Under the pieces are notes generated by a model. The model was not told the DNA's origin, made no database searches, and was given only the letters and a program-made list of their open reading frames with translations. 64,000 bases of DNA from contig NZ_CP019286.1 in the NCBI RefSeq assembly GCF_000226975.2, positions 124,001-188,000 of the forward strand, in the 5' to 3' direction. Position 1 is the stretch's first letter, and every line of letters starts with the position of its first letter. The stretch is from Halobiforma lacisalsi AJ5. GTDB lineage: Archaea; Halobacteriota; Halobacteria; Halobacteriales; Natrialbaceae. Shown piece after piece: positions 1 to 8,180 of this stretch. Position numbers and translations under genes: made by a program.

Positions 1-984
1 GTACTTCAGGCGGTTGGGTGTCTCGTTCCGGTGAGTTGACATCCCAGATGACTGACCGTGTGCGGCTCGTCCCACGCTCGTTCGGATTTGGTCCCGATCG
101 TGCTTCGATGGGAACGAGCAGGGTACTATCCGCCGCACCACTCTCAGAGTGCGTTCCATCGGAGTCGTCACCGACTACTCCGTTCTCGCTCGTGCGACGG
201 CAGGGGAGGAGGTATACTCCCTCCAGGTGCGAGGAGAGCATGTCGAGCGTTGCTGACAGCTCATCGTCGTTCGAGCCAGAGCGGAGTATCGTCTCGATAG
301 TACCGACAAATAATGCCCGAGCAGTACTAGAGTTACAGACGAGATGTGACGTATCCTGGCCGACCATTTGCCGGTCGAGATGGCTGCCAAGGATAGCCCC
401 CCATGAACGGGCAATCTCGGTTGAGAACTGTTCTGCATCGTCAACCCAGAGGAGCGCCTCGATCCTCTCCTCCCATGTGGCCGGGACGGAACGACAACCT
501 TCGAGTGTTTTCTTCGTCGGGAAGTGGCGGTCAACGACAGCGTCGGAAACTGATTCATCAAGCGAGTCGGTCACCTCGAACAGTGCGAGGAAGCCATCGC
601 GCACGGTGCCGTCCCAGTGCAGAAGCGACTCCCCGGGTACAACAGGTGTCGATATCCCGTCTTCATCGCTAACTGTGGGAACGCACGGCCGCTCACGGAG
701 TTCTTCATAGACTGCGGCACGGAACCATGTGAGCAAGCTCGCCTGTGAACTCGGGTTGTCCGGGTAGCTCTTCGGTGGTGGCGGGAGGAGGATCCACGGA
801 TAGCGGTCGCCAAAGTTGCTCCCGCCAGCTGCTTCGGCAACTCGAGCTACGAGCTCCACTCCTCGTTCGAGGACTGCCTGATTCTCATCGAGGCTGTTGA
901 GACTGAGATCCTTCCGATTCGTCTCGACCGTGAAGTGCCCATGGAGACAGAACGGGAGCGAAACGTCCCGTGTATTCTCGATCG
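1..984 (-). pseudogene. C-terminal part of IS-interrupted sacsin-like GHKL ATPase gene (runs off the left edge)
   Basis: On the minus strand 984 to 1 is one uninterrupted reading frame of about 328 codons without a start of its own, continuing past the window edge. If the IS66-family element (985-2589) and one copy of the 8-bp target duplication CTCGATCG are removed, this frame joins exactly to the ORF ending near 2590: ...LYYPIE then NTRDVSLPFCLHGHFTVETN. So this is the downstream half of the GHKL ATPase gene that starts at 3855. The segment has no motif I can name; it is acidic and mixed alpha/beta in appearance. Its true C-terminus, possibly a DUF3883 nuclease-like domain as in the relative at 29.7-32.4 kb, lies outside the window. 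Without a start codon or promoter it is probably silent. Confidence 0.8.
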
Positions 985-992
985 GTACGTGT

Positions 993-2441
993 TTACCCCG
1001 AAGTCTCAACAGCCGGTTCAGTGTGAGCCCGTGATATCATCTCATTGTTGTTGACGACTCGGCGAAGTTCTTCGTAGGGATTGCGTCCCTGCTGGCGCCA
1101 TGTCGCCAGCAGGGACAAGATCGTCTCGTGAACGAACATACCTCGATCGTTACGGAGTGTCCCGATGATTTTCCGGAGAACGACTGGTTCACGAAGTGCG
1201 TTCTCAGCTGCGTTGTTCGTCGGGGAGACCGCTGGCTCACCGACGAAGGTGAGCCAGTGGTCGATCCCTCCTTCGATTTTCCCGAGTAGTGTTGCCACTG
1301 GTTCGTCGGTTACTGACCGCCCCACGAGCGATCTAAGCCCGTTCTGGCATGAGCGGTGCATCTGTGCTCTCTCACGAAGACTCGGGTCGGTCTCCAGCCA
1401 CGACTGGAGACCGACGAACATCTGCTTGAGATACCGGTAAACGGGTTCTGCCTCCTCGTGGTCACTAGCAGCGTCTTCAGCTTCTCGGAGAAGATGTGCC
1501 CAGCACCGCTGAAGGTTACTGCTGAACGCTGGATACGCCGTCCACCCATCGCAGATGACCGTTCCCGGGAAGTCCTCGCCGAGGACTTCCGCGGGAACAT
1601 CACTTCCACGACTCTCCCTTACGGCGTATAGCGTGTGCTCGCTCGTCCGAAACGTCCAAATCCACGCCTGCTCACCCTCGCGTTTGATACCGGTTTCGTC
1701 AACGTGAACGATCTCTGCTTGCTGAATCTGTCTTCGAATCTGTTCGTATTCGCAGCGACCGGCGCGCGCAGCGCGCTCGGTCGCGTGCCACGCGGACGCG
1801 CCCGAGAGTTCTAATCCATGCAGTTGCTCGAACCGGTCAGCGATTTTCCGGTAGGGGAGGCGGTGATCGTACCGAGAAAGTGCTGCTTGAGAGATGACGT
1901 TCACCCCGAACTGCCCCTCATCGGGGCAGTCGGGGTGTGTAGCAACGGTTTCTGTTCCACAAGAGCTGCACTGGTAGTAGTGACGGTTGTACCGGGTGAT
2001 TTCTGGTGGCTGTGGATCGGGAACCTCCTCGACGAGTCGGGGGCTGACGCCCACCGACTCGTCGAAGTGTTCGCCACACTCGGGACAACAGTCACAGGTG
2101 ACATCGATCTCTTTGTCGGGATCTGCTGTTGCACGCCACTCAGGGTCGTGACCGTCCTTCCGTCCGGGAGTACCGCCATCGGTTCGAACATTCTCGTCTT
2201 CGTCGTCCTGCGAGGTCGGGGACTCGTCAGTCCCCGACCGTCGCTTACTGGGCGGTGTATGCGGATTTTCGTATTTGCGAAGGCGTGTTTCGAGTTCTTC
2301 TATCCGCTCGTCCTTCTGATCGATTTTCTTGTCCTTTCGCTTGTTCTCCCGTTCGAGTTCTTCGACTCGTTGCTCAAGTTGGAGAAGCCGAGAAAGGAGC
2401 TCTTCTTTGGTGAAATCGTCTGCGTTCACAGACTCCACCAA
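993..2441 (-). CDS. tnpC: IS66-family transposase (TnpC-like), copy 1
   Basis: A 482-aa DDE transposase that cuts and joins IS ends. In order: an N-terminal leucine-zipper-like coiled coil (about 10-60, rich in E, K and R heptads), a disordered linker, a zinc-finger region with CDCCPEC and CSSC (about 115-165), then the catalytic core with HVDETG and CDGWTAYP carrying the two Asp, RCWAHLLREAED, and the C-terminal NNAAENALREPVVLRKI block with the Glu. This is the IS66 TnpC layout; no TnpA or TnpB helper genes are present, as in other archaeal single-gene IS66 elements. It differs from copy 2 at one noticed residue (SWLETD here, SWLGTD there). A 13-bp perfect hairpin precedes the start. It appears intact. 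Confidence 0.95.
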   Translation of the reverse strand: MVESVNADDFTKEELLSRLLQLEQRVEELERENKRKDKKIDQKDERIEELETRLRKYENPHTPPSKRRSGTDESPTSQDDEDENVRTDGGTPGRKDGHDPEWRATADPDKEIDVTCDCCPECGEHFDESVGVSPRLVEEVPDPQPPEITRYNRHYYQCSSCGTETVATHPDCPDEGQFGVNVISQAALSRYDHRLPYRKIADRFEQLHGLELSGASAWHATERAARAGRCEYEQIRRQIQQAEIVHVDETGIKREGEQAWIWTFRTSEHTLYAVRESRGSDVPAEVLGEDFPGTVICDGWTAYPAFSSNLQRCWAHLLREAEDAASDHEEAEPVYRYLKQMFVGLQSWLETDPSLRERAQMHRSCQNGLRSLVGRSVTDEPVATLLGKIEGGIDHWLTFVGEPAVSPTNNAAENALREPVVLRKIIGTLRNDRGMFVHETILSLLATWRQQGRNPYEELRRVVNNNEMISRAHTEPAVETSG

Positions 2442-2464
2442 CCAGTAGTGACAGCAGAAGTAAC

Positions 2465-2493
2465 GGGATGGGCTCCGGTGCGGAGCCCATCCC
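2465..2493. promoter_or_regulatory. 13-bp perfect hairpin in the transposase leader (IS66 copy 1)
   Basis: GGGATGGGCTCCG (2465-2477), loop GTG, CGGAGCCCATCCC (2481-2493). It lies 24-52 nt upstream of the transposase ATG on the minus strand and is repeated at 37875-37903 in copy 2. A hairpin this strong in a leader could damp translation of transcripts entering from outside, a device known in other IS elements; that role is inferred. Confidence 0.6.
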
Positions 2494-2577
2494 TGAGAAT
2501 CGTATCCGAGGTCTGCTGCCTGTTCATATCGCGTCCGTTGAACGCTTCCTACGAGAGAGTACCGAAATCAGCCCGGG

Positions 2578-3855
2578 CTAAACACATACCTCGATCGGAT
2601 AGTAGAGGTATAGCGGATATTCCTGTGGCCGCTCTCGTTCAGTTCTCGTCTGCGGAACGAGCAACTGCGTGGGTGCGTCGTCGTCAGCAAACCCGAACTG
2701 GTCGAACTGCTCGTCCGCGAACGATGTGTCCGTTCCCCTGACAGCCACCGTAACTGTCTCATGACGCACTGTCTCGCTATCGAGTGGCCCAGGGGTACGG
2801 TCGACATCCCACCGCTCCCGGCTTGGTTGCTCCGTGCCGTCGACGCGTTCGAGCAGCAATGACTCGATCCCGCCAAACTGGATGAGCGTCTCGGGTGTCA
2901 GCGTTTCACTCGTCGTGCCTTCACCGTCAGCCTCCTTCGAGAGATACGACCAGAGCCGTTCGGCCCGACCAGCACTACCTCTGTCGGACGATTCAGGCAG
3001 TGGAATATCGAACTCCTCGAGGAGGTCTCGCCACTCCGTGTCCTCGAACTCAACGAAAACAGCTGTGCGGAAGGGGTCACCGTACCATTCGTCGACATCG
3101 CCAGTGAGGAGCGCCGATGCTCGGTCTGCAACAGGATCGTCTGCCCCAGAGGCTGTTGTCAAGGGGACCGGAAAATCGAAGAGCGGGAGTTTACCGATGT
3201 CCTCCCGAGCGGCCTGGGTCAGCTCCTCGGTTCGCTGATCAGCATTCGAAGCCGTGGTGAGTGCCTGGATCGCTTCGTTCGAGACAGCACCACGAAGATC
3301 GAACGCAGACGTATCGTACCCTAACGACGAGAGCAACGCAGCAGTGACGTACGACCGACTGAGCCTGACGCGAAGCGTTTCATTTGTAGCACTCTCGTGG
3401 CGTGTCCAGATCTCGAATGCATCCCCAGTAGCGAGTATTGACTTCAGCCCAACCCCCTTATGTCCGATTTCTTGGTCGCTGTTCCCCTTCGAGGATTCGC
3501 CAATCATCGTGACGGCATCCTCGACATCCGGGTCGAACATATCGAAGGGGTGGCCGGTGTTCGCGACGAGAACGCCTTCGTCGTACACTCCAACGTAGAC
3601 GCGGCCACCATCAGTGTCTCCAGGGATTGCGTCACGGGCGTTCTGGAGGAGTTCCAGAATTTCTCGCCCTTCGTGACCGCCGGCGATTGCTCGCTCTGCG
3701 TTCCCGCTTTTCACCTTGTCTCGGAGGCGTTCAGAAACCGTGCCTGAGGACGACGCCGCAGAAAAGTCATCGAGGAAATGGTCCCAACGATCGCTCCACC
3801 GCTCGAAGAGTTCCGCTTCCGAAAGGTGGTCTACGACCGCTGATTGACTTGCCAT
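2578..3855 (-). CDS. Sacsin-like GHKL ATP-binding protein, N-terminal fragment truncated by an IS
   Basis: The N-terminal part of a large ATP-binding protein of the sacsin/Hsp90-like (GHKL) type found in defence islands. The ATP-site motifs are ordered as expected: N-box with ELLQNARDA (about 70-78), G1-like loop with GVLVANTGHPFD, and G2 GHKGVGLKSI (about 130-140). The native frame runs to about 2590; the last residues (EVCV) come from the IS end. The rest of the gene is at 984-1. The product would keep the ATP-binding domain but lose everything after about 420 residues. A TATA-like TTTATTAAC lies about 30 nt upstream (near 3880-3890), fitting a leaderless transcript from the ATG at 3855. 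It follows the helicase operon after a gap of about 200 bp. Confidence 0.85.
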   Translation of the reverse strand: MASQSAVVDHLSEAELFERWSDRWDHFLDDFSAASSSGTVSERLRDKVKSGNAERAIAGGHEGREILELLQNARDAIPGDTDGGRVYVGVYDEGVLVANTGHPFDMFDPDVEDAVTMIGESSKGNSDQEIGHKGVGLKSILATGDAFEIWTRHESATNETLRVRLSRSYVTAALLSSLGYDTSAFDLRGAVSNEAIQALTTASNADQRTEELTQAAREDIGKLPLFDFPVPLTTASGADDPVADRASALLTGDVDEWYGDPFRTAVFVEFEDTEWRDLLEEFDIPLPESSDRGSAGRAERLWSYLSKEADGEGTTSETLTPETLIQFGGIESLLLERVDGTEQPSRERWDVDRTPGPLDSETVRHETVTVAVRGTDTSFADEQFDQFGFADDDAPTQLLVPQTRTERERPQEYPLYLYYPIEVCV

Positions 3856-4056
3856 GCTATCGACAGATGCGCAAATAGTTAATAAATTCCATGGAGACGT
3901 TGCCGATAATCGTGAAGTGAGGGGTTTGATCCTCTACCGATGGCTGGTTATCCGGGTTCAACAGCTGTGAACTCCGTCAGATTCAACTCCCGTGTTTCGG
4001 CGAGTTCCTGGAGAATCTCTGTTCGATCTCTACCTGAAGATGTGTTCTCATCGGAG

Positions 4057-5250
4057 TCACCAACAACTCTGACAGCCAAGTCTTCCCGCAACCATGCTGA
4101 TCGAATTCTCCTCTGAGAGCTGCGTATTACAACTCTCACAGTGAACTTCGTCGGTTACACCAGCACCGATCGCATACGGTGCACGGACAGTGTCGGTTCG
4201 ATCACTATTACCTACTGTGAATTCGATTTCCCCGCGTTCGTATGTCACAAGCGTGAAGGCAGAAGGTTTGGTATTCACCTCTATCGCGTGTCGGCGATAA
4301 ATTTCCCGCTGTTTCTGAGCATATCCTTGTTCCTTCTTTTGTAGGAGTTCCTCTAGCTCAGTTTCGAGGTCTTCTTTCTCGGCTTTGAGTTCACGCCGCT
4401 TCTCAAGTGCTTCTACACGTTGTTGCTGAGAGTCTGCGTCGTCGACGTCCGTGGATAAGTTCTGAAGACGGTTCGAGAGAGCATCTATCTCGCTGCGATG
4501 GTCGTTAATTCGCTGTTCCTGAAGCTGCCGGTACTCTTCAAACTCTGAATCAGCAGCATGAGATGCCGACTGACGAATTTCGTCGATCTCCTCCTGAACC
4601 CCTTCTACAGCGGCTTTCTGTCCAGTAGTGATTGCGTTTGCCAGCTTATCCGGAGCAATCGTCACGTCGCTCTGGTCACTCCCTACAGTCACATCGTCAC
4701 GCCAGTCCGATTTTGGGCTGAAAAACTCGTCGACAAGTATCTCTGTAACACCAGGGAGTTGATCGTTCGACTCAACGTCGATCGTCACAGCTTCCAAGAA
4801 TTGGGTCTGGTACTCGCTAACTGTCTCGACGTCAATACGGACGAACACGCAGATGGCTGTCCGGTCATAGTATGGACTGAACGCCGCGTCTACAACTTCT
4901 ACATCACTCTCTACAATCCACAGAGGATACCGATAGTCGTCATCAATCATCGTGTCCGTCAGGGCAAGTTGTCCAACGGTGGCCATCGCTGCCGCTTCAT
5001 CGAGTAGCTGTTGGGTAAATTCGCTCTCTGGCGTGAGCACGCAAACAGAGTCCTCTCCCTGGTCTCGTTTTTCACCATCCAGGGTGATTTCGAACTCGCG
5101 GCGGTCACTAAAATCGACGTCTACGTGCGTAGGTAATCGCACCTGCCATCGGTTTCCGTCCTCACGGATAGCCGCACCGAGATTGTTCAAGTACTCCCGA
5201 GTGAAGGCTTCCAACGCAGATTGCGTCACCGCATGAGTCACATCAGTCAT
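4057..5250 (-). CDS. Coiled-coil protein with C-terminal zinc ribbon, partner of the SNF2 helicase
   Basis: 397 aa from the ATG at 5250, chosen because it overlaps the helicase stop by 8 bp (translational coupling) and skips an Arg/Ser-rich upstream stretch that looks non-coding. The first about 230 residues are an acidic globular region; about 235-330 is a long E/Q/R-rich coiled coil; the end carries CESC...CQSC, a one-zinc ribbon, with the stop straight after CQSCW. I do not recognise the family. Coupling to the helicase suggests they act together, perhaps with the coiled coil bridging helicase and target DNA; that is inference. The same strand continues open in another frame after the stop (see findings), so a C-terminal frameshift is possible. 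Confidence 0.75.
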   Translation of the reverse strand: MTDVTHAVTQSALEAFTREYLNNLGAAIREDGNRWQVRLPTHVDVDFSDRREFEITLDGEKRDQGEDSVCVLTPESEFTQQLLDEAAAMATVGQLALTDTMIDDDYRYPLWIVESDVEVVDAAFSPYYDRTAICVFVRIDVETVSEYQTQFLEAVTIDVESNDQLPGVTEILVDEFFSPKSDWRDDVTVGSDQSDVTIAPDKLANAITTGQKAAVEGVQEEIDEIRQSASHAADSEFEEYRQLQEQRINDHRSEIDALSNRLQNLSTDVDDADSQQQRVEALEKRRELKAEKEDLETELEELLQKKEQGYAQKQREIYRRHAIEVNTKPSAFTLVTYERGEIEFTVGNSDRTDTVRAPYAIGAGVTDEVHCESCNTQLSEENSISMVAGRLGCQSCW

Positions 5251-7000
5251 CGTCTGCTCCCAGATCGAAGCTCTCGAAGACGCCGCTATTGAACTCCTCG
5301 ACCTTCTGTGAGAGGTCCTGTTGTTCCTCAAGATCGATCGCCATCGAGTCGAAGTCGTTCTCGAGATCAACCTCGGAGTCTGCGTTGGTTAGCCGCTCGA
5401 AGATTTCGTCTTCGAAGCTCCGCCCGGAGTCCTCGAGCCGAGTGAGAATCGTGCTCAGCTCGCCGACCGTCTGCTGGAAGAGATCGATCTTGTGATAGAG
5501 CCGTTCTAGTACGTACTCCTCGATAGTGCCTTTCAGCCCCATATTGAACACGTAGACCTTTCGCTTCTGGCCAATCCGGTGAATCCGCCCGATCCGTTGT
5601 TCGACCTTCATTGGATTCCATGGGAGGTCGTAGTTCACCATGATATTGCAAAACTGAAGGTTGCGACCCTCGTTCATCGCGTCGGTAGAGACGAGAACGC
5701 CACCCTCTTCCCGGAACTGGTTTACGATGTCCTCCTTTTCCTGGCTCGAGTGTCCGCCGTGGAACGCGTGAGTGGTGTATCCTTGCTCGTCCAACGCTTG
5801 GAGAACCTGACGCTGGGTTGGTCGGAACTGGGTAAATACAATAACGCGTCCCATCTCGACGTTCTCACGGACTTCTTCCACGATATCGAACAGTCGCTCC
5901 TGCTTTGTGATGGTGTCAATCGCGTCGATCTTGTCGAGGATGGTCTCGAGTTCGTTCCGATGAGTCAGCTCGTTCTGTTCGTTGAGCTGTTTGAGAATCG
6001 TTTGTTCGAGTGCAGCTGGGCTACTGACGACCTCTTTCTGGAGCAGCATCAACACCAACTTCTGGCCGCTGTCCTGGCTGTAGGCGCCGCGGACATACTC
6101 TGTCACTTCGTCGTAGAGTTCTTGCTCCGCCTCGCTCGGCTCGAAGGTTCGTGTATCGATAATACGGTCTGTAAAGTCGATGTCCGTGTCCTCACGGCGG
6201 TTTCGGATCATCACTTGGCCCAACCGCCGCTGTAACTCGTCCCGGTTCACTAACGTCTCCTGATTGCTGTTTATGAAGTATTGATGGAACGTATCCCGAC
6301 TGCCGAATAATCCGGGGCGGAGCAAGGACACGATATTGTAGAGGTCAGTGAGCTCATTCTGGATAGGCGTTGCCGTAAGGAAGAACGCGTAGTCGTAGGT
6401 GAGTTTATCGATGAGGTCATAGCGATCTGTCTCCTCGTTTTTCACATAGTGAGCCTCGTCCATCACGAGGACGTCCCAGTCTCGAGCGAGGACCATGGCC
6501 CGGTGTCGGTCGCTCTTCGCGGTGTCGATGCTGGCGATGATGCGATTGTGTGCGTCGAACCCCTGGAACTCGTCGTCGTAGTTGCAGACGAACTCGAGTC
6601 CGAACTTCTCGAGGAGTTCGCCTTGCCACTGCTTGGCCAGCTGCGCCGGAGTGAGGATTAGCACCGAATCGTCAGTCTCGCGGTAGTGCATCTCCTTCAG
6701 GATCATGCCGACTTCGATCGTCTTTCCGAGGCCAACTTCGTCAGCGAGGAGTGCCTTCCCATCCATCTCGAAGAGGGCCCTGTGAGCAGCGTCGACCTGG
6801 TGTTCGAGGAGTTTGACCTCCTCTTCGTCGACGCGAGAGAGCGATCGTAATTCGGTGTCCGGCTGTCCCGCAAGAAGGCGATTCGCCACGACGGTCTGCC
6901 GGTGAAAGGGAAAATCAGAGATTCCCGAGGAATAGGAGTCAACAAGATCGTCCGGGTCATCGTGTGTGACCTCGATGTCGACGAGGTCCTGCTCGTTCAT
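5243..7000 (-). CDS. SNF2/RapA-like superfamily 2 DNA helicase-translocase
   Basis: A complete SF2 ATPase of about 585 aa. Motif I is LADEVGLGKTIE (about 85-95), motif II VMDEAH (about 180), motif III FLTATPIQN; the C-terminal half has VIVFTQFR, GMNEGRNLQ-like motif V (DAMNEGRNLQF) and motif VI QRIGRIHRIGQ. These are SNF2/RapA signatures, so it should translocate on double-stranded DNA using ATP. The ATG at 7000 (MNEQDLVD) is preferred over 7027, which gives an odd MWITRPFDI prefix. It is first in an operon with the coiled-coil gene. SNF2 enzymes (DrmD) occur in DISARM, and the nearby methyltransferases fit a similar role. Confidence 0.92.
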   Translation of the reverse strand: MNEQDLVDIEVTHDDPDDLVDSYSSGISDFPFHRQTVVANRLLAGQPDTELRSLSRVDEEEVKLLEHQVDAAHRALFEMDGKALLADEVGLGKTIEVGMILKEMHYRETDDSVLILTPAQLAKQWQGELLEKFGLEFVCNYDDEFQGFDAHNRIIASIDTAKSDRHRAMVLARDWDVLVMDEAHYVKNEETDRYDLIDKLTYDYAFFLTATPIQNELTDLYNIVSLLRPGLFGSRDTFHQYFINSNQETLVNRDELQRRLGQVMIRNRREDTDIDFTDRIIDTRTFEPSEAEQELYDEVTEYVRGAYSQDSGQKLVLMLLQKEVVSSPAALEQTILKQLNEQNELTHRNELETILDKIDAIDTITKQERLFDIVEEVRENVEMGRVIVFTQFRPTQRQVLQALDEQGYTTHAFHGGHSSQEKEDIVNQFREEGGVLVSTDAMNEGRNLQFCNIMVNYDLPWNPMKVEQRIGRIHRIGQKRKVYVFNMGLKGTIEEYVLERLYHKIDLFQQTVGELSTILTRLEDSGRSFEDEIFERLTNADSEVDLENDFDSMAIDLEEQQDLSQKVEEFNSGVFESFDLGADDD

Positions 7001-7155
7001 GATATCAAAGGGACGGGTTATCCACAAATAGATTTCCCAGTTGCCCTCTTCTGATTGGTTTCTACTATCCGTCTATCAGCATGTATCGATCGTCCAGTCC
7101 TACAATCAGAAGTATGCCATCTACAACTCTTGGAAATTACATTAGCATAATCATT

Positions 7156-8115
7156 ATGATTGACTATTGGTTACCTCCGGTCACCGTGAGTATCCCAGTG
7201 GAAGATGCGGAGACAGTGATCAAAGATCATCTCGATTCTTCACGATGGATGGTCTCGAGCAGCGCCTTTGAGCGACATGGAGAGATCCGTGAATGCATCC
7301 GACAACAATTATTCGTGCGTGCTACAGTGACCGTTTCCAGTTCTAGATCCGTCGAAAGGGAGTCGCGTAGGTGGCACCAAACCGGCAACCGAAAACCGAT
7401 TCAGCGCCTTCAAGATTGGCTTCTTGATGATCCGTTTTCGGGTAAAACGTCACATAGGGTCCCTGACCCCGCGACAGAGGAAGAGATCCCCTGTAACGCG
7501 TGCGCGAAATCGGGGCAGGTCCAGTGTTACGATTGTAACGGGAACGGAAGGGAGAAGTGCCGAAAATGTGGTGGGACTAAATTTCGGACGGAGTCACAAC
7601 GCTGCCCGATCTGTGACGGAGATTCGGGGAACAGGGACTGTTCCAAATGCGATGGCAGTGGACAGCTTACGAGCGAGGTCCCATGCTCGCACTGTGATGC
7701 AAAGGGCCACACCAGATGTCATGGATGTAGCGGAACCGGAGTGACTGACTGTGAGAACTGTGACGGGAACGGATTCCTTTGGCAGTTCGAAGCCGTCTAT
7801 TTCGACCTGACGCGTAACATTCAGCTATCGGAGACCCCCTCTTGGTGGGGCGAGTCGAACCGCGAGTTTGCGAACGAAATTGACTGGAGTGAAGACGACA
7901 TCCACATCCAGGAAACCGCAGAACACAGGTTCACGATTCGAACTCGCTCAAGCGAATCGATCTATGTTAGATTGACGTTCGGGGACGATTCGTACAACGC
8001 TGCTGTTATCGATCGTGGCGATCAGCCAATCGTCGTATGGGATCCGGAAACGTCGTACCCGCGAACATCGATTCGACGGAAACTTTCCGATCTAAAATCC
8101 CGCGTGCTCTGGTAG
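7156..8115 (+). CDS. Protein with eight DnaJ-type CxxC zinc-finger motifs
   Basis: About 319 aa from the ATG at 7156; an in-frame ATG at 7081 would add 25 residues of unlikely composition. The N-terminal about 115 residues are mixed alpha/beta. The middle holds eight CxxC motifs, several as CxxCxGxG (CYDCNGNG, CSKCDGSG, CHGCSGTG, CENCDGNG), the cysteine-rich module of DnaJ/Hsp40 that binds two zincs per four motifs; here there is twice the usual set. There is no J domain (no HPD), so it is not a DnaJ. The C-terminal about 110 residues look beta-rich. It is divergent from the helicase and convergent with the DUF1156 gene. Function unknown; protein or nucleic-acid binding is the safest guess. 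Confidence 0.8.
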   Translation: MIDYWLPPVTVSIPVEDAETVIKDHLDSSRWMVSSSAFERHGEIRECIRQQLFVRATVTVSSSRSVERESRRWHQTGNRKPIQRLQDWLLDDPFSGKTSHRVPDPATEEEIPCNACAKSGQVQCYDCNGNGREKCRKCGGTKFRTESQRCPICDGDSGNRDCSKCDGSGQLTSEVPCSHCDAKGHTRCHGCSGTGVTDCENCDGNGFLWQFEAVYFDLTRNIQLSETPSWWGESNREFANEIDWSEDDIHIQETAEHRFTIRTRSSESIYVRLTFGDDSYNAAVIDRGDQPIVVWDPETSYPRTSIRRKLSDLKSRVLW

Positions 8116-8180
8116 AGAAGTATGGAAACACTCGATTGGGTGGAATAATAGGCTGTTCGTAGAGAAGAGACAGTGAAGTT

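Larger units (their letters stand above)
985..2589 (-). mobile_element. IS66-family insertion sequence (ISH10-like), copy 1, 1605 bp, with 8-bp target duplication
   Basis: The ends were set by comparison with the second copy at 36395-37999. The left end reads GTACGTGTTTACCCCG; the right end, complemented, reads GTATGTGTTTAGCCCG, giving imperfect terminal inverted repeats. CTCGATCG at 977-984 is repeated at 2590-2597, the 8-bp duplication typical of IS66. One transposase gene fills the element and ends 8 bp from the left tip. The two copies differ by one noticed base (T at 1392, C at the matching site in copy 2), so transposition was recent. It interrupts the GHKL ATPase gene 3855..1. Confidence 0.93.

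Noticed and set aside
18-710. 230-aa plus-strand ORF at the left edge
   Set aside because: It is antisense to the reconstructed GHKL gene frame, which is open through the entire segment.
1818-2741. 307-aa plus-strand ORF over the IS66 transposase (and its copy at 37228-38058)
   Set aside because: It is the exact antisense of the transposase gene, has no start signals, and its translation is Val/Leu/Phe-rich shadow sequence.
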